From positions 248,001 to 312,000 of the forward strand of contig NZ_FTMY01000009.1 in the NCBI RefSeq assembly GCF_900156165.1: a stretch of DNA of 64,000 bases, given 5' to 3'. Shown here one piece after another: positions 27,531 through 37,905 of the stretch. Both the position numbers and the translations under genes were made by a program. The notes beneath the pieces are model-generated. The model worked only from the letters and a program-made list of their open reading frames with translations, was not told the origin of the DNA and searched no databases. The DNA is from Pseudacidovorax sp. RU35E (lineage in GTDB: Bacteria; Pseudomonadota; Gammaproteobacteria; Burkholderiales; Burkholderiaceae_C). Position 1 is the stretch's first letter. Each line of letters starts with the position of its first letter.

Positions 27531-29054
27531 TCACTTCAACGAAATCGTCGTATTGACCCCCTGCGACACCGTCGAGTCGTCGAACCACCGCGCCGTCACC
27601 GTCTTGGTCTGCGTGTAGAACAACACCACCTGCTTGCCGTAAGGCCCCAGGTCCCCCAGCTTCGAGGCCCGCGAGCCCGTGAACGAGAACAGCGGCACCG
27701 GCACCGGGATCGGCACGTTGATGCCCACCTGCCCCACGTCGATGTCCTCCTGAAACTTGCGCGCCGCGGCGCCCGACTGCGTGAAGATCGCCGTGCCGTT
27801 GCCGTTCGGATTGGCATTGATGAACTCGATCGCCTCGTCCAGCGACGATGCCTCCGCCAGACATAACACCGGCCCGAACACCTCCTGGTCGTAGATCGAC
27901 ATGCCCGGCTTCACGCCCGAGAAGATCGTCGGCCCGACGAAATTGCCCTTCTCGTAGCCGGCCACCTGCGGGTTGCGGCCATCCAGCTCCAGTCTGGCGC
28001 CGTCGGCCACGCCGCGCTCGATCAAGCCCACCACCCGGTCGCGGGCCGCGCAGGACACCAGCGGCCCCACGTCCGTACCCTTCTCCGTGCCGCCGCTCAC
28101 CTTCAGCGTCTTGGCCTTCTCCACCAGCTCCGGAATCCAGTTGCGGGCCTCGCCCACCAGCACGGCCACCGACACCGCCATGCAGCGCTGGCCCGCCGCA
28201 CCGAAGGCTGCCCCGGCCAGCGCGTTGAGCGTCTGCTCCTTGTTGGCGTCGGGCATCACGATGGCGTGGTTCTTCGCGCCCATCATGCATTGCACCCGCT
28301 TGCCGGCCAGCGTGGCGCGGTTGTAGACATGCGTGCCGACCTTGGTCGAGCCCACGAAGCTGATCGCCTTGATGTCGCGGTGGTCGCAGATGGCGTTGAC
28401 CACCTGCTCGCCGCCATGCACCACGTTCAGCACACCGGGCGGCACGCCGGCCTCCAGCGCCAGTTCGACCAGGCGCATCGTCACCATCGGGTCCTGCTCG
28501 CTGGGCTTGAGCACGAAGGTGTTGCCCGTGGCGATGGCCATCGGGAACATCCAGAGCGGGATCATGGCCGGGAAGTTGAAGGGCGTGATGCCCGCGCACA
28601 CGCCCAGCGGTTGCAGCAGCGTGTAGGTATCGACTCCACCGGCCACGTTGTTGGCCAGCTCGCCCAGCTGCAGGTTGCCGATGCCGGCCGCATGTTCCAC
28701 CACCTCCAGGCCGCGGAAGACGTCGCCCTCCGCGTCCGGCAGCGTCTTGCCCTGCTCGGCCGTGAGGATGGCGGCCAGCTCGCCCATGTGCTCGCGGATC
28801 AGCTGCTGCAGCTTCAGGAAGATGCGCGCGCGCTGGCCGATGGCCGTCTTGCGCCAGGTCTTGAAGGCCGTCTGCGCTGCAGCGACGGCGGCGTCCACCT
28901 CGTCGGGCGTGGCGAAAGGCACGCGGGCCAGCACTTCTTGCGTGGCCGGATTGACCACATCGCGCCATTCAGTGGTGCGGGATTCGACGAACTCGCCGCC
29001 GATCAGCAGCTTGACGGTGGGCACACGGGATGCGGGCGTGGGGGTGGCAGTCAT
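27531..29054 (-). CDS. mmsA: CoA-acylating methylmalonate-semialdehyde dehydrogenase
   Basis: A 507-residue aldehyde dehydrogenase-fold enzyme that converts methylmalonate semialdehyde with CoA and NAD to propionyl-CoA. It has the MmsA-typical [16 protein letters not shown] segment, the catalytic cysteine in GQRCMAVSV (about residue 290) and [14 protein letters not shown] near the C-terminus. The ATG at 29054 lies just upstream of [18 protein letters not shown]. It is first in the valine-catabolism run, divergent from a LysR gene, and is separated from the other pathway genes by the repeat region. Confidence 0.96.
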   Translation of the reverse strand: MTATPTPASRVPTVKLLIGGEFVESRTTEWRDVVNPATQEVLARVPFATPDEVDAAVAAAQTAFKTWRKTAIGQRARIFLKLQQLIREHMGELAAILTAEQGKTLPDAEGDVFRGLEVVEHAAGIGNLQLGELANNVAGGVDTYTLLQPLGVCAGITPFNFPAMIPLWMFPMAIATGNTFVLKPSEQDPMVTMRLVELALEAGVPPGVLNVVHGGEQVVNAICDHRDIKAISFVGSTKVGTHVYNRATLAGKRVQCMMGAKNHAIVMPDANKEQTLNALAGAAFGAAGQRCMAVSVAVLVGEARNWIPELVEKAKTLKVSGGTEKGTDVGPLVSCAARDRVVGLIERGVADGARLELDGRNPQVAGYEKGNFVGPTIFSGVKPGMSIYDQEVFGPVLCLAEASSLDEAIEFINANPNGNGTAIFTQSGAAARKFQEDIDVGQVGINVPIPVPVPLFSFTGSRASKLGDLGPYGKQVVLFYTQTKTVTARWFDDSTVSQGVNTTISLK

Positions 29055-29110
29055 GGGTTGTCTCCAAATGAGGCGGTCAGGCGCCGCCAGGATCAGCCGA
29101 CGCAGGATAG

Positions 29111-29166
29111 CTTTGCAGTTTTGCCTCAGCAATAGACAAAAATTCGCGCACCCTTTGCAAAATTGC
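29111..29166. promoter_or_regulatory. Candidate LysR binding region between mmsA and its regulator
   Basis: CTTTGCA occurs at 29111-29117 and again at 29153-29159, 42 bases apart (about four helical turns), each followed by an A/T-rich stretch and TTGC. Between them TTTTG (29119-29123) and CAAAA (29137-29141) form an inverted repeat. The 117-base gap is clearly richer in A/T than its surroundings, as expected for overlapping divergent promoters. Confidence 0.45.
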
Positions 29167-29171
29167 AGACC

Positions 29172-30080
29172 ATGGACTGGGACAACCTGCGCTACTTCCT
29201 CGAACTCGCCCGCGCCGGCACGCTGATGGCCGCGGCGCGCCGACTGGCGGTGGACCACACCACCGTCGCGCGCCGTATCCAGGCCCTCGAAAAGGCGCTG
29301 GGCACCGTGCTGTTCACCCGCGAGGCTGGCGGGCATCGCCTCACCGAGGCCGGGCGCCGCCTGCAGCCGCAGGCCGAGGCCATGGAGGCGGCCTTTCGGA
29401 CCGTCGAGCAGGCCAGTCCCGCCCTTGCGCCGCAGGAAGGGCTGTCGGGCACGGTGCGGGTCGGCGCCACCGAAGGCTTCGGCACGCGGGTGCTCGCCCC
29501 CGCCCTTTCCGCCTTCGCCAGCGGCCATCCACGGCTGACCATCGATCTGCTCGCGCTGCCCCGGCTGCTGCAACTGTCCCGCCGCGAAGCCGACATCGTC
29601 ATCGCGCTCGAACGGCCCGCGCGCGGCGCCGTGGTGGCGACACGGCTCACCGACTACAGCCTGCGCCTGTACGCCTCGCACGACTACCTGGCGCGGCATC
29701 CGCCCATCGTGCGCCGCGAGGATCTGCGTGGCCACGCCTTCATCAGCTACGTGGACGATCTGCTCTTCTCGAAGGAGCTGCGCTTCCTGGGTGAGTTGCA
29801 CCGGCCCGATGCCTTCTCGCTGCGCAGCACCAGCGTGCTGGTCCAGCACGAAGCGGCGGCTGCGGGCGCCGGCATCGCCGTGCTTCCGGCCTTCCTGGCC
29901 GAAGGGGATGCACGGCTGGCGCCCGTCCTGCCGGCCCTGGCCCGCTTCACGCGCACCTTCTGGATGTCGATGCCTGCCGAGGGCAAGCAGCAGCCACGGA
30001 TCCTGGCAGTGTGGAACCTGCTCAAGACCGTGGCCGAGCGGGAGCAGGCGCGGCTGCTGCCGGTCGCGTCGGGGGAATGA
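29172..30080 (+). CDS. LysR-family regulator, probable controller of mmsA
   Basis: A 302-residue LysR-type regulator starting [20 protein letters not shown] with the helix [18 protein letters not shown]. This N-terminus belongs to the subgroup with the WDNLRYF start. The ATG at 29172 is preferred over an in-frame TTG nine bases earlier. Divergence from mmsA suggests it controls valine catabolism. Its TGA directly abuts the stop codon of the convergent diguanylate cyclase gene, leaving no room for a separate terminator. Confidence 0.93.
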   Translation: MDWDNLRYFLELARAGTLMAAARRLAVDHTTVARRIQALEKALGTVLFTREAGGHRLTEAGRRLQPQAEAMEAAFRTVEQASPALAPQEGLSGTVRVGATEGFGTRVLAPALSAFASGHPRLTIDLLALPRLLQLSRREADIVIALERPARGAVVATRLTDYSLRLYASHDYLARHPPIVRREDLRGHAFISYVDDLLFSKELRFLGELHRPDAFSLRSTSVLVQHEAAAAGAGIAVLPAFLAEGDARLAPVLPALARFTRTFWMSMPAEGKQQPRILAVWNLLKTVAEREQARLLPVASGE

Positions 30081-32141
30081 TCAGCGGAGCACCACCCGCG
30101 GCGGCGACAGCTGGACCTGGTTGCGGCCGCTCGTCTTGGCCGCGTAGCAGGCGGCATCGGCGGCGGCCACCCAGTCCTGCGCGGAGCGGATCTCGGGGGT
30201 GAGTTCCGCCACACCGATGCTGGCGCCCACGCGAAGCTGCTGCTCCTCCCACGGCACGGCGATCTCATGGATGGCTGCGCGGATGCGCTGCGCCACCGCC
30301 ATCGCTGCCATGCCACTGCACTGCTCCAGCAGCAGCGCGAACTCGTCGCCACCCAACCGCACCACCAGGTCGCCCGAACGCGACTGCGCCGCGATGGCCT
30401 GCACCACCTGCTTGAGCACCTCGTCCCCCGCCAGGTGGCCGGCGGTGTCGTTGATCGGCTTGAAGTGGTCCAGGTCGATGAAGATCAGCACCGCGGGGCT
30501 GAACAGCTCCCGGTTGCCCATCACCCGCGCGATGCGCTGGTCGAAGAACATGCGGTTGGCCGCGCCGGTGAGCGGATCGTGCCGGCTCTGCCATTCAAGA
30601 CGCTGGCGCACGAGCTTCTGCTCGGTGACGTCGGCCACGGTCCAGATCTCGCCCAGCGAGAGGTTGTCCCAGTCCACGGGGCGGCTGCGAAGGTTGGCCC
30701 AGAAGCCCAGGCCATCGCTGCGGCGCAGCCGCCAGTCGGCGCCGTAGGGCACACCGAGCGCTGCCGCACCCCGGGCCGACTGCTGGAAGCGCTGAAGGCC
30801 ATCCGGCTCCTCGAACAGTTCCTGAGCCGCGCGGCCGAGCATCTGCGGCGCGTCGTTGCCGAAGAGCCGGCAGCATTCGGCACTCGCCAGTTCGACCACG
30901 CCTTCCCGCACGAAGGCCACGCCCACCGGGGCCGCGGCCAGCACGGCCCGCAGGCGCGTCTGGATTTCGGCATGGGCATGGGCCAGCCCGGCCTGCTCGC
31001 TGGCCCAGACACGCAGCAAACCGGAAAGCTGCCCGAGTTCGCCCGCCGCAGCCGGCCACCCCGCCCCGGGCTGCGGATCGGCCACCGGCGCGGTGACACG
31101 CTGCACGCGGCGCACCAGCCGGCCAAGCGGCCTCAGCCGCCAGGCGATCCAGCTGCAACCCAGCAGGCCTGCCAGCAGCACGGCGCCGATGGTCCATTGA
31201 AGCGTGCGCTCCAGTTCGTCGTCCAGTGCGCCCTGGAGGCCGGACACCGGTCGCGCCTGCCAGATGAGCCAGGGCGTATCGGCCACCGGCACGGCCGCCA
31301 CGACCTGGCCACTGGCCATGGTGACGAAGCCCTCGGTGTTGCGGGGACTGCCCTGCGCACGCCAGGTCTCGAAGGCCTCTGCGAACCGGGGCTCGCGTGA
31401 CAGCGGCAGGCGCTGAAGGGCCAGACCGCCATCATGACTGAGGATCTGGCCATGCTCATCCGTGACCACGCGGACCGAACCGGGCAACCGGCCGACGGCC
31501 ACGCGGCCGATGTCGCCGCTGTCGACGCGCAGCACGCCGGCGACGACCGCGACCACGCGCTGCTCGTGCATGACCGGCTGGGCCATGACGACCGACACGC
31601 GACCCGTGGTGCGCCCCGCGATCGCCTGCGACAGCACGGGCTTGCGCGTGCGCATCACCTCCTGGAAGTAGGCGCGGTCGTCCATCGCGCCGATGGCGGG
31701 CATGGTCTGCACGCCCTGCTCATCGGCCCGGGCCAGGGGCTGACCCAGCGCGTCGATCAGGAAAGAGGCGGAAAACACGGTGCTCAGGCTCGAAGCCAGC
31801 ACGGTGAAGCGCTGGGCCCGTTCCTCGTCGTTGGTGGCCGACTGCAACATGCGTGCGGTACCGGCCAACGCCGCTTCGCGCTGGCGCTGCAGGCTTGTCA
31901 TGGCCTCGGCCGTGGCCCGGGTGCTGGAACGCTGGTGGTCCTCGTCGCTGACGCGGGCGATGTGCTGGGCCAGGTGCGACACGGACACCCAGATCGCGAC
32001 GCCTGCCGCCACGGACAGCAGGGCCACCACACCGATCAGCCCCAGGCGCAGCCGCACCGTCACGTCCTCGAACGCGGGCAGGTCCGCGGCATGGGGGCTG
32101 GACGCCTTCTTGCGCAGGCGAGGCATCTGGAGGAAGCGCAT
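30081..32141 (-). CDS. Membrane sensor diguanylate cyclase (Cache-PAS-GGDEF)
   Basis: A 686-residue protein. A first membrane helix (about residues 33-53) and a second near residue 320 flank a periplasmic Cache-type sensor. Then come a HAMP-like linker, a PAS domain (VLAAAPVGVAFVREG, about 415-530) and a GGDEF domain with intact RLGGDEF at about residue 597. The RSGD I-site sits five residues before GGDEF, so product inhibition is expected. The start is two bases after the stop of the GGDEF-EAL gene upstream, so the two are co-transcribed: a putative maker and a putative dual-function protein in one operon. Confidence 0.9.
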   Translation of the reverse strand: MRFLQMPRLRKKASSPHAADLPAFEDVTVRLRLGLIGVVALLSVAAGVAIWVSVSHLAQHIARVSDEDHQRSSTRATAEAMTSLQRQREAALAGTARMLQSATNDEERAQRFTVLASSLSTVFSASFLIDALGQPLARADEQGVQTMPAIGAMDDRAYFQEVMRTRKPVLSQAIAGRTTGRVSVVMAQPVMHEQRVVAVVAGVLRVDSGDIGRVAVGRLPGSVRVVTDEHGQILSHDGGLALQRLPLSREPRFAEAFETWRAQGSPRNTEGFVTMASGQVVAAVPVADTPWLIWQARPVSGLQGALDDELERTLQWTIGAVLLAGLLGCSWIAWRLRPLGRLVRRVQRVTAPVADPQPGAGWPAAAGELGQLSGLLRVWASEQAGLAHAHAEIQTRLRAVLAAAPVGVAFVREGVVELASAECCRLFGNDAPQMLGRAAQELFEEPDGLQRFQQSARGAAALGVPYGADWRLRRSDGLGFWANLRSRPVDWDNLSLGEIWTVADVTEQKLVRQRLEWQSRHDPLTGAANRMFFDQRIARVMGNRELFSPAVLIFIDLDHFKPINDTAGHLAGDEVLKQVVQAIAAQSRSGDLVVRLGGDEFALLLEQCSGMAAMAVAQRIRAAIHEIAVPWEEQQLRVGASIGVAELTPEIRSAQDWVAAADAACYAAKTSGRNQVQLSPPRVVLR

Positions 32142-32143
32142 CG

Positions 32144-33793
32144 TCAGGTTGTGGGTGGGGCAGTGGTCATGGCGGCCGCATTGTCTGCCGACGGCCCCCA
32201 CAGTGGCTGCCGCTCGTAGGCGTCGATCCAGTCGAAGACATCGGCGGCCGGCATGGGCCGGGCGATGCCGAAGCCTTGCGCGAGGTGACAACCCAGGGCC
32301 AGCAAAGCCTCGCCATGCTCGCGGGTCTCGACGCCTTCGGCCGTGACCTCCAGACCCAAGGCACGCGCCAGGGAAATGACGCCCTGCAGGATCGCGCGAT
32401 CCTGGGCGTCGGTGAGCACGTTGCGCACGAAGGACTGGTCCAGCTTCAGGCCACTGACCGGCAGGCGCCGCAGGTAGGTCAACGAAGAATAGCCAGTGCC
32501 GAAGTCGTCCATCACCACATCGACCCCCAACTGACCGCAGGACTCGATGAAGCTCGCCGCCAGATCGATGTCGCGGATCGCGCTGGTCTCCAGGATCTCC
32601 AGCACCAGGGCGCCCGCATGGCGGTCGGGAAAGCGATCCAGCAGTGCCGACAGCCGCCGCACCACGTCCGCCCGCATCAACAGGCCCGCGCTGATGTTGA
32701 CGCTGACCGACATCCGGCGCCCCTGCGCCGCCCATTGGCGTGCAGCCTCGATGGCGGCACCGATCGCCCATTCGCCCAACTGCTCGGACAGTTCGTGGTC
32801 CTCGATGATGGGTACGAATTCGGCCGGCATCAGCACGCCGCGCTGGGCATGGTTCCAGCGGCTGAGCGCCTCCATGCCGACGATCGTGCCGCGACGCATG
32901 TCGACCTTGGGCTGGAAGACGAGGAAGAACTCGCCGGCCTCCAGGCCCTCCGCGATGCGCTGGCGCTGCTGGGCCAGGCGCTGTTCGTGCGCATGCTCTT
33001 GCGCATCGAAGAAATTGACCTGCCCGCCACCGGCCCGCTTGGCGCCGAAGGCGGCCTGCCGCGCCTGCCGCAGCAGGACCTCGATGGAGGGACCCTCGTG
33101 TTCGCGCAGCGCGACACCCACACTCGCGCCCACGGTCAGGGGCTGGCCATGCACCTGGAAATCGTCGCCGAGACGGCCCAGGCAGTATTCGAGGATGCCC
33201 TGGCACTCGGGCCAGCCTGCGTTGGGCAGCACGGCCGCAAATTCGTCGCCGCCCACACGCGCCAGCGCGGCGTCTTCCGGCAGGCCCAGTTGCAGTCGGT
33301 GCACCACCTCCAGCAGCACCACGTCCCCCCCGGAGGGTCCGAAGCGCGCATTGATCTCGCGGAAGCGGTCCAGGTCCATGTAGATCACGGCCAGGCGGGC
33401 AAGGGGCTGGCTGCGCTCGGCCGACAGCTCGGGCAGCGAGGGCAGACGGCCCGGCAAGCGCGTCAGCGGATCCAGCCGGGGAAGCACCTCGCTGCCCGGG
33501 CCCCGGCTGGCCGTCCACAGCACGCTGCCGTCTTCCGCCCGCTCACCGCGCAACTCGACCTGGATGCGGCCCTTGGGGGTGCGCAGGCCCACCCAGCAGG
33601 CAGGCCCCGGGCCCTTGGCCGGTACCTCGCCCTCTTCGAACCCGCGCTCTCCTGCCGCCAGCAGGGCCCGGGCCTTGATCCCGGCCTCTGCCCCGCCCGA
33701 GGTCAGCGCCAGAGCCGCGGCATCGGCCCAGCGGAGTTCGCCGGCCACTGTGCGGAAGTGGCAGACCACCGGCCGAGGAAGACGCGAGGGCAT
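32144..33793 (-). CDS. GGDEF-EAL protein (c-di-GMP phosphodiesterase, perhaps bifunctional)
   Basis: A 549-residue cytoplasmic protein with a short N-terminal segment (about 105 residues, no clear domain), a GGDEF domain (RVGGDEFAAVL, no RxxD I-site) and a C-terminal EAL domain. EAL key residues look intact: GMEALSRW (about residue 305), the SVNIS Asn, LEILET, DDFGTGYSSL and AEGVET. This predicts working phosphodiesterase activity; the GGDEF signature is also intact, so cyclase activity cannot be excluded. It is the middle gene of three c-di-GMP genes on the same strand. Confidence 0.92.
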   Translation of the reverse strand: MPSRLPRPVVCHFRTVAGELRWADAAALALTSGGAEAGIKARALLAAGERGFEEGEVPAKGPGPACWVGLRTPKGRIQVELRGERAEDGSVLWTASRGPGSEVLPRLDPLTRLPGRLPSLPELSAERSQPLARLAVIYMDLDRFREINARFGPSGGDVVLLEVVHRLQLGLPEDAALARVGGDEFAAVLPNAGWPECQGILEYCLGRLGDDFQVHGQPLTVGASVGVALREHEGPSIEVLLRQARQAAFGAKRAGGGQVNFFDAQEHAHEQRLAQQRQRIAEGLEAGEFFLVFQPKVDMRRGTIVGMEALSRWNHAQRGVLMPAEFVPIIEDHELSEQLGEWAIGAAIEAARQWAAQGRRMSVSVNISAGLLMRADVVRRLSALLDRFPDRHAGALVLEILETSAIRDIDLAASFIESCGQLGVDVVMDDFGTGYSSLTYLRRLPVSGLKLDQSFVRNVLTDAQDRAILQGVISLARALGLEVTAEGVETREHGEALLALGCHLAQGFGIARPMPAADVFDWIDAYERQPLWGPSADNAAAMTTAPPTT

Positions 33794-33853
33794 GGTTGGA
33801 TGAAGGGAAAGGGCCGGTCAGTCAGCGCAGGGGAGCGGCATCCGGCAGCGGCA

Positions 33854-35317
33854 TCAGACCGCCCGGCGCGCAGCCGCTCCTTCCGATTCGTAATGCCGCG
33901 CCTTGTCTTCGTACATGGCGCGATCGGCCGCCAGCAAGGCGTTCTCGACCGATTCCCCGGCCTGGCAGGTGGCCGCGCCCATCGCAAAACTCAGCATGTG
34001 GCCGGAAGGGCCGGCGTAGAACTGGTTGTTGAGGTCCACCAGCGTCGTCAGATGCTCGCGCACGCTGCGCACGCCTCGCTCGTCGGTGTCGGGCATCAGC
34101 ACGATGAATTCGTCGCCGCCCACGCGGGCGACGCACGAGGGGGCGTCGACCAGCTTGGCCAGGACCTCGCCGGCGCGGCGCAGCAGGGCGTCGCCGGCCG
34201 CATGGCCGACCTGGTCGTTGACCTGCTTGAGGCCGTTCATGTCCAGGGCCAGGATCGACACCGGCCAGGGGCCCTTGCGTGCCAGCCGCTGCAGCTCCTC
34301 GGTGTAGAAGGTACGGTTGCGCAGTTGGGTGAGCACGTCGTGCGTGCCAAGGTACTCCAGGTAGGCCTCGGCACGGCGGCGGGCGGTGATGTCCACCAGG
34401 GACAGGAGCACCAGATCCCAGTTGTCCTGCCGGTCGGGCAGCACGGAGAACTGCATGTAGATGTAGACCGGCTCGCCACCGAGGGTGTAGTTGACCACCT
34501 CGCGCTGCTGCAGCGTCTTGCCGTCCCACAGGTCGCGCAGTTGCTCGGCGAAGGAGTCGTGCATCTCGCCGCGGAACACCTTGGCCAGGTTGCGCAGCAG
34601 GGTTGGCTTGTCGGAGGCGCCGAACATGCGCAGCGTCTCTTCGTTGACGTCGAGCACCCGGATCTCCTGGATGCAGCGGCCGACGAATTCCGGGTGCACC
34701 TTCAGGAAGGTGCCGAAGTCGCGGATGCCCTGCGCCCGAACGCCGTCGAGCAGGCGCTTGACGCCGCTGAAGTCTTCCACCCACAGCGACACGGGCGAGC
34801 GTTCGAACAGGCCTCGGGCATAGCGCTCGCTCGCCTCGCGCATCTTCTCGGCACGCACCTTGGCGGTGATGTCGTCCAGGGAGATGAGTGCCCGTGACCA
34901 GTCGGCCTCATGGCCCGGCAGGATGCGGATGCGCACCATGACGTCCAGTCGCCGGCCGTCGAGCGCGTAGTTGACCGTCTGGTTCTCGATCTCGGTGCGC
35001 CCGTCCCAGAACTGCGCCAGTTCGTGGATCACCCGGTCGGACATGTCGTCGCGGAAGATCTCCGGCAGCCGGGAGACCAGTTCCTCCTGGCTGCTGGCGG
35101 CGAACAGCGCGAGCGTCTTCTGGTTGACCTGCAGCACACGGATGCTGGCCATGCAGGCCGCACGGCGTGACGGATCGGCATGCAGGTGCTCGACCAGATC
35201 GGTCACGCCGGCGGCGCGCCACTGATCGAAGAGCTGTTTGAGTCCGCTGTAGTCCTCGAGCCAGAGCGAGACTGGCGCAAGGTCGAACATGGTTTGGAAA
35301 TCGTCGGAAGACGGCAT
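33854..35317 (-). CDS. Diguanylate cyclase with two tandem related PAS domains
   Basis: A 487-residue soluble protein. Residues about 10-150 and 175-305 are two copies of the same PAS-type domain. Each begins APVSLWLEDYSG or SPVSLWVEDFSG, has an IRVLxVNxxTLxxFGAS-type middle and ends with LISLDDIT or LLSLVDIT. A GGDEF domain follows with an intact VGGDEFIVLMP and no RxxD I-site, so it may lack product inhibition. It lies 60 bases upstream of the GGDEF-EAL gene on the same strand. The ligand of the PAS pair is unknown. Confidence 0.9.
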   Translation of the reverse strand: MPSSDDFQTMFDLAPVSLWLEDYSGLKQLFDQWRAAGVTDLVEHLHADPSRRAACMASIRVLQVNQKTLALFAASSQEELVSRLPEIFRDDMSDRVIHELAQFWDGRTEIENQTVNYALDGRRLDVMVRIRILPGHEADWSRALISLDDITAKVRAEKMREASERYARGLFERSPVSLWVEDFSGVKRLLDGVRAQGIRDFGTFLKVHPEFVGRCIQEIRVLDVNEETLRMFGASDKPTLLRNLAKVFRGEMHDSFAEQLRDLWDGKTLQQREVVNYTLGGEPVYIYMQFSVLPDRQDNWDLVLLSLVDITARRRAEAYLEYLGTHDVLTQLRNRTFYTEELQRLARKGPWPVSILALDMNGLKQVNDQVGHAAGDALLRRAGEVLAKLVDAPSCVARVGGDEFIVLMPDTDERGVRSVREHLTTLVDLNNQFYAGPSGHMLSFAMGAATCQAGESVENALLAADRAMYEDKARHYESEGAAARRAV

Positions 35318-35416
35318 GGCGGCGGACGCGTAGGACAGCGCCGGATGCTATCAGCAGCGGAGCGGTTCAAGGCCCTCGTCTGACCTGAATAACGAGCGGC
35401 GCCAAAACGGATTGCG

Positions 35417-35431
35417 AAAGCCCGCCGGGCT
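35417..35431 (-). terminator. Weak hairpin after the NYN-LOTUS gene
   Basis: Read on the minus strand, AGCCC and GGGCT pair around GGC and are followed by TTTCG. The stem is short and the T run poor, so read-through into the c-di-GMP genes is plausible. Confidence 0.3.
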
Positions 35432-35433
35432 CC

Positions 35434-36348
<915 letters not shown>

Positions 36349-36358
36349 CGATTGACTT

Positions 36359-36997
36359 TCACTGCAGGAGCTTGACTCCCGTCTTGGCTTGCACGGCGTC
36401 GAAGGTGACGCCGTCGGCCAGCTCGACCACCTTCAACCCTTCGGGGGTGACGTCGAGCACGGCCAAGTCCGTAATGATACGGTCGACCACTCCCACGCCC
36501 GTGAGCGGCAGGGTGCATTGCGGCAGGATCTTGAGGTCTTCGGTGCCGTCCTTCTTGCGGGCCACGTGCTCCATCAGCACGATCACCCGCTTGACGCCGG
36601 CCACCAGGTCCATGGCGCCGCCCATGCCCTTGACCATCTTGCCGGGGATCATCCAGTTGGCCAGGTCGCCCTTCTCGCTGACCTGCATGGCGCCCAGGAT
36701 CGACAGGTTGATCTTGCCGCCGCGGATCATGGCGAAGCTCTCGTGGCTGCCGAAGATGGACGAGCCCGGAAGCGTGGTCACGGTCTGCTTGCCGGCGTTG
36801 ATCAGGTCGGCGTCCACCTGGTCTTCCGTCGGGAAGGGGCCGATGCCCAGCATGCCGTTTTCGCTCTGCAGCCAGACTTCCTTGTCGCCGACGAAGTTGG
36901 CCACCAGCGTCGGGATGCCGATGCCGAGATTGACGTAGAAGCCGTCTTGCAGCTCCTTGGCCGCACGTGCGGCCATCTGGTCTTGGGTCCAGGGCAT
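36359..36997 (-). CDS. scoB: 3-oxoacid CoA-transferase, beta subunit
   Basis: A 212-residue subunit B of a succinyl-CoA:3-ketoacid CoA-transferase. The catalytic glutamate is in [11 protein letters not shown], and [18 protein letters not shown] is also typical. With the alpha subunit it moves CoA from succinyl-CoA to acetoacetate or a related 3-oxoacid. It lies 14 bases after scoA and 10 bases before the NYN-LOTUS gene. The exact 3-oxoacid (acetoacetate or 3-oxoadipate) is not settled; length and motifs favour the Sco type. Confidence 0.93.
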   Translation of the reverse strand: MPWTQDQMAARAAKELQDGFYVNLGIGIPTLVANFVGDKEVWLQSENGMLGIGPFPTEDQVDADLINAGKQTVTTLPGSSIFGSHESFAMIRGGKINLSILGAMQVSEKGDLANWMIPGKMVKGMGGAMDLVAGVKRVIVLMEHVARKKDGTEDLKILPQCTLPLTGVGVVDRIITDLAVLDVTPEGLKVVELADGVTFDAVQAKTGVKLLQ

Positions 36998-37011
36998 GGG
37001 GAACTCCTCTT

Positions 37012-37818
37012 TTACTTGCTGGCGTTGTTCTTGACCGTGGCGGGCACTTCCGTGCCGGCGGCAGCCTGGGCGATCACGGCCTGGGCCTCGACCTTGGCGG
37101 CGAGCGCGTCCAAGGGAGCCGCAGCGCTGACGGTGCGCTTCTCGATGCGCTTCTCGGGCGTGGCGTTGAGCACGATGCGGTGCACGTAGATGCCCGGCAG
37201 GTGGACATCGTCCGGCGCCAGCTCGCCCACCTCGACGATCTTCTCGACCTCGACGATGCAGACCTTGCCGGCCATCGCGGCGGCCGGGTTGAAGTTGCGC
37301 GCCGTGAGGCGGAAGCGCAGGTTGCCCGACTTGTCGGCCACGTCGGCCTTGACCAGCGCGACATCGGGAACCAGCGAGCGCTCCATGACGTAGGTCTCGC
37401 CATCGAACTCGCGCAGTTCCTTGCCCTCGGCCACCAGCGTGCCGACGCCGGTCTTGGTGAAGAAGGCGGGGATGCCGGCGCCGCCCGCACGCAGCTTCTC
37501 GGCCAGCGTGCCCTGGGGCGTGAATTCCAGCTCCAGCTCGCCCGCCAGGTACTGGCGCTCGAACTCCTTGTTCTCGCCCACGTAGCTGGCGATCATCTTC
37601 TTGACCTGCCGCGTCTCCAGCAGCTTGCCCAGGCCGAAGCCGTCGACGCCCGCGTTGTTGGAGATGCAGGTCAGGTCCTTGACGCCGCTTTCCTTGAGCG
37701 CGTCGATCAGCGCCTCGGGAATGCCGCACAGGCCGAAGCCGCCGACTGCCAGCGTCTGGCCGTCGGCAACGACGCCGGCCAGCGCCTCCTTGGCGGAGGC
37801 ATAGATCTTGTTCGCCAT
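37012..37818 (-). CDS. scoA: 3-oxoacid CoA-transferase, alpha subunit
   Basis: A 268-residue subunit A with the CoA-transferase signature [13 protein letters not shown] near the N-terminus, [15 protein letters not shown], and [17 protein letters not shown]. The C-terminal 35 residues (after [11 protein letters not shown]) are an Ala-rich extension beyond the usual end of about 233 residues. It is first in the scoA-scoB-NYN run and divergent from a PAS-LuxR regulator across 87 bases. Confidence 0.93.
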   Translation of the reverse strand: MANKIYASAKEALAGVVADGQTLAVGGFGLCGIPEALIDALKESGVKDLTCISNNAGVDGFGLGKLLETRQVKKMIASYVGENKEFERQYLAGELELEFTPQGTLAEKLRAGGAGIPAFFTKTGVGTLVAEGKELREFDGETYVMERSLVPDVALVKADVADKSGNLRFRLTARNFNPAAAMAGKVCIVEVEKIVEVGELAPDDVHLPGIYVHRIVLNATPEKRIEKRTVSAAAPLDALAAKVEAQAVIAQAAAGTEVPATVKNNASK

Positions 37819-37876
37819 GGGTCCTCGCTTGAAGAGAAAGTGAAAGGGGGAAGGAAGGGAAAACCCCGCGACGATA

Positions 37877-37896
37877 CTACGTACGGACATACGTAG
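37877..37896. promoter_or_regulatory. Palindromic operator between scoA and the PAS-LuxR gene
   Basis: A perfect inverted repeat, CTACGTA (37877-37883) and TACGTAG (37890-37896), has a six-base spacer. A further TCGTA at 37901-37905 directly precedes the regulator ATG. The repeat is nine bases upstream of that ATG and 58 bases from the scoA start. The dyad suits a LuxR-type dimer, so autoregulation and control of scoAB are likely. Confidence 0.6.
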
Positions 37897-37905
37897 GATT
37901 TCGTA

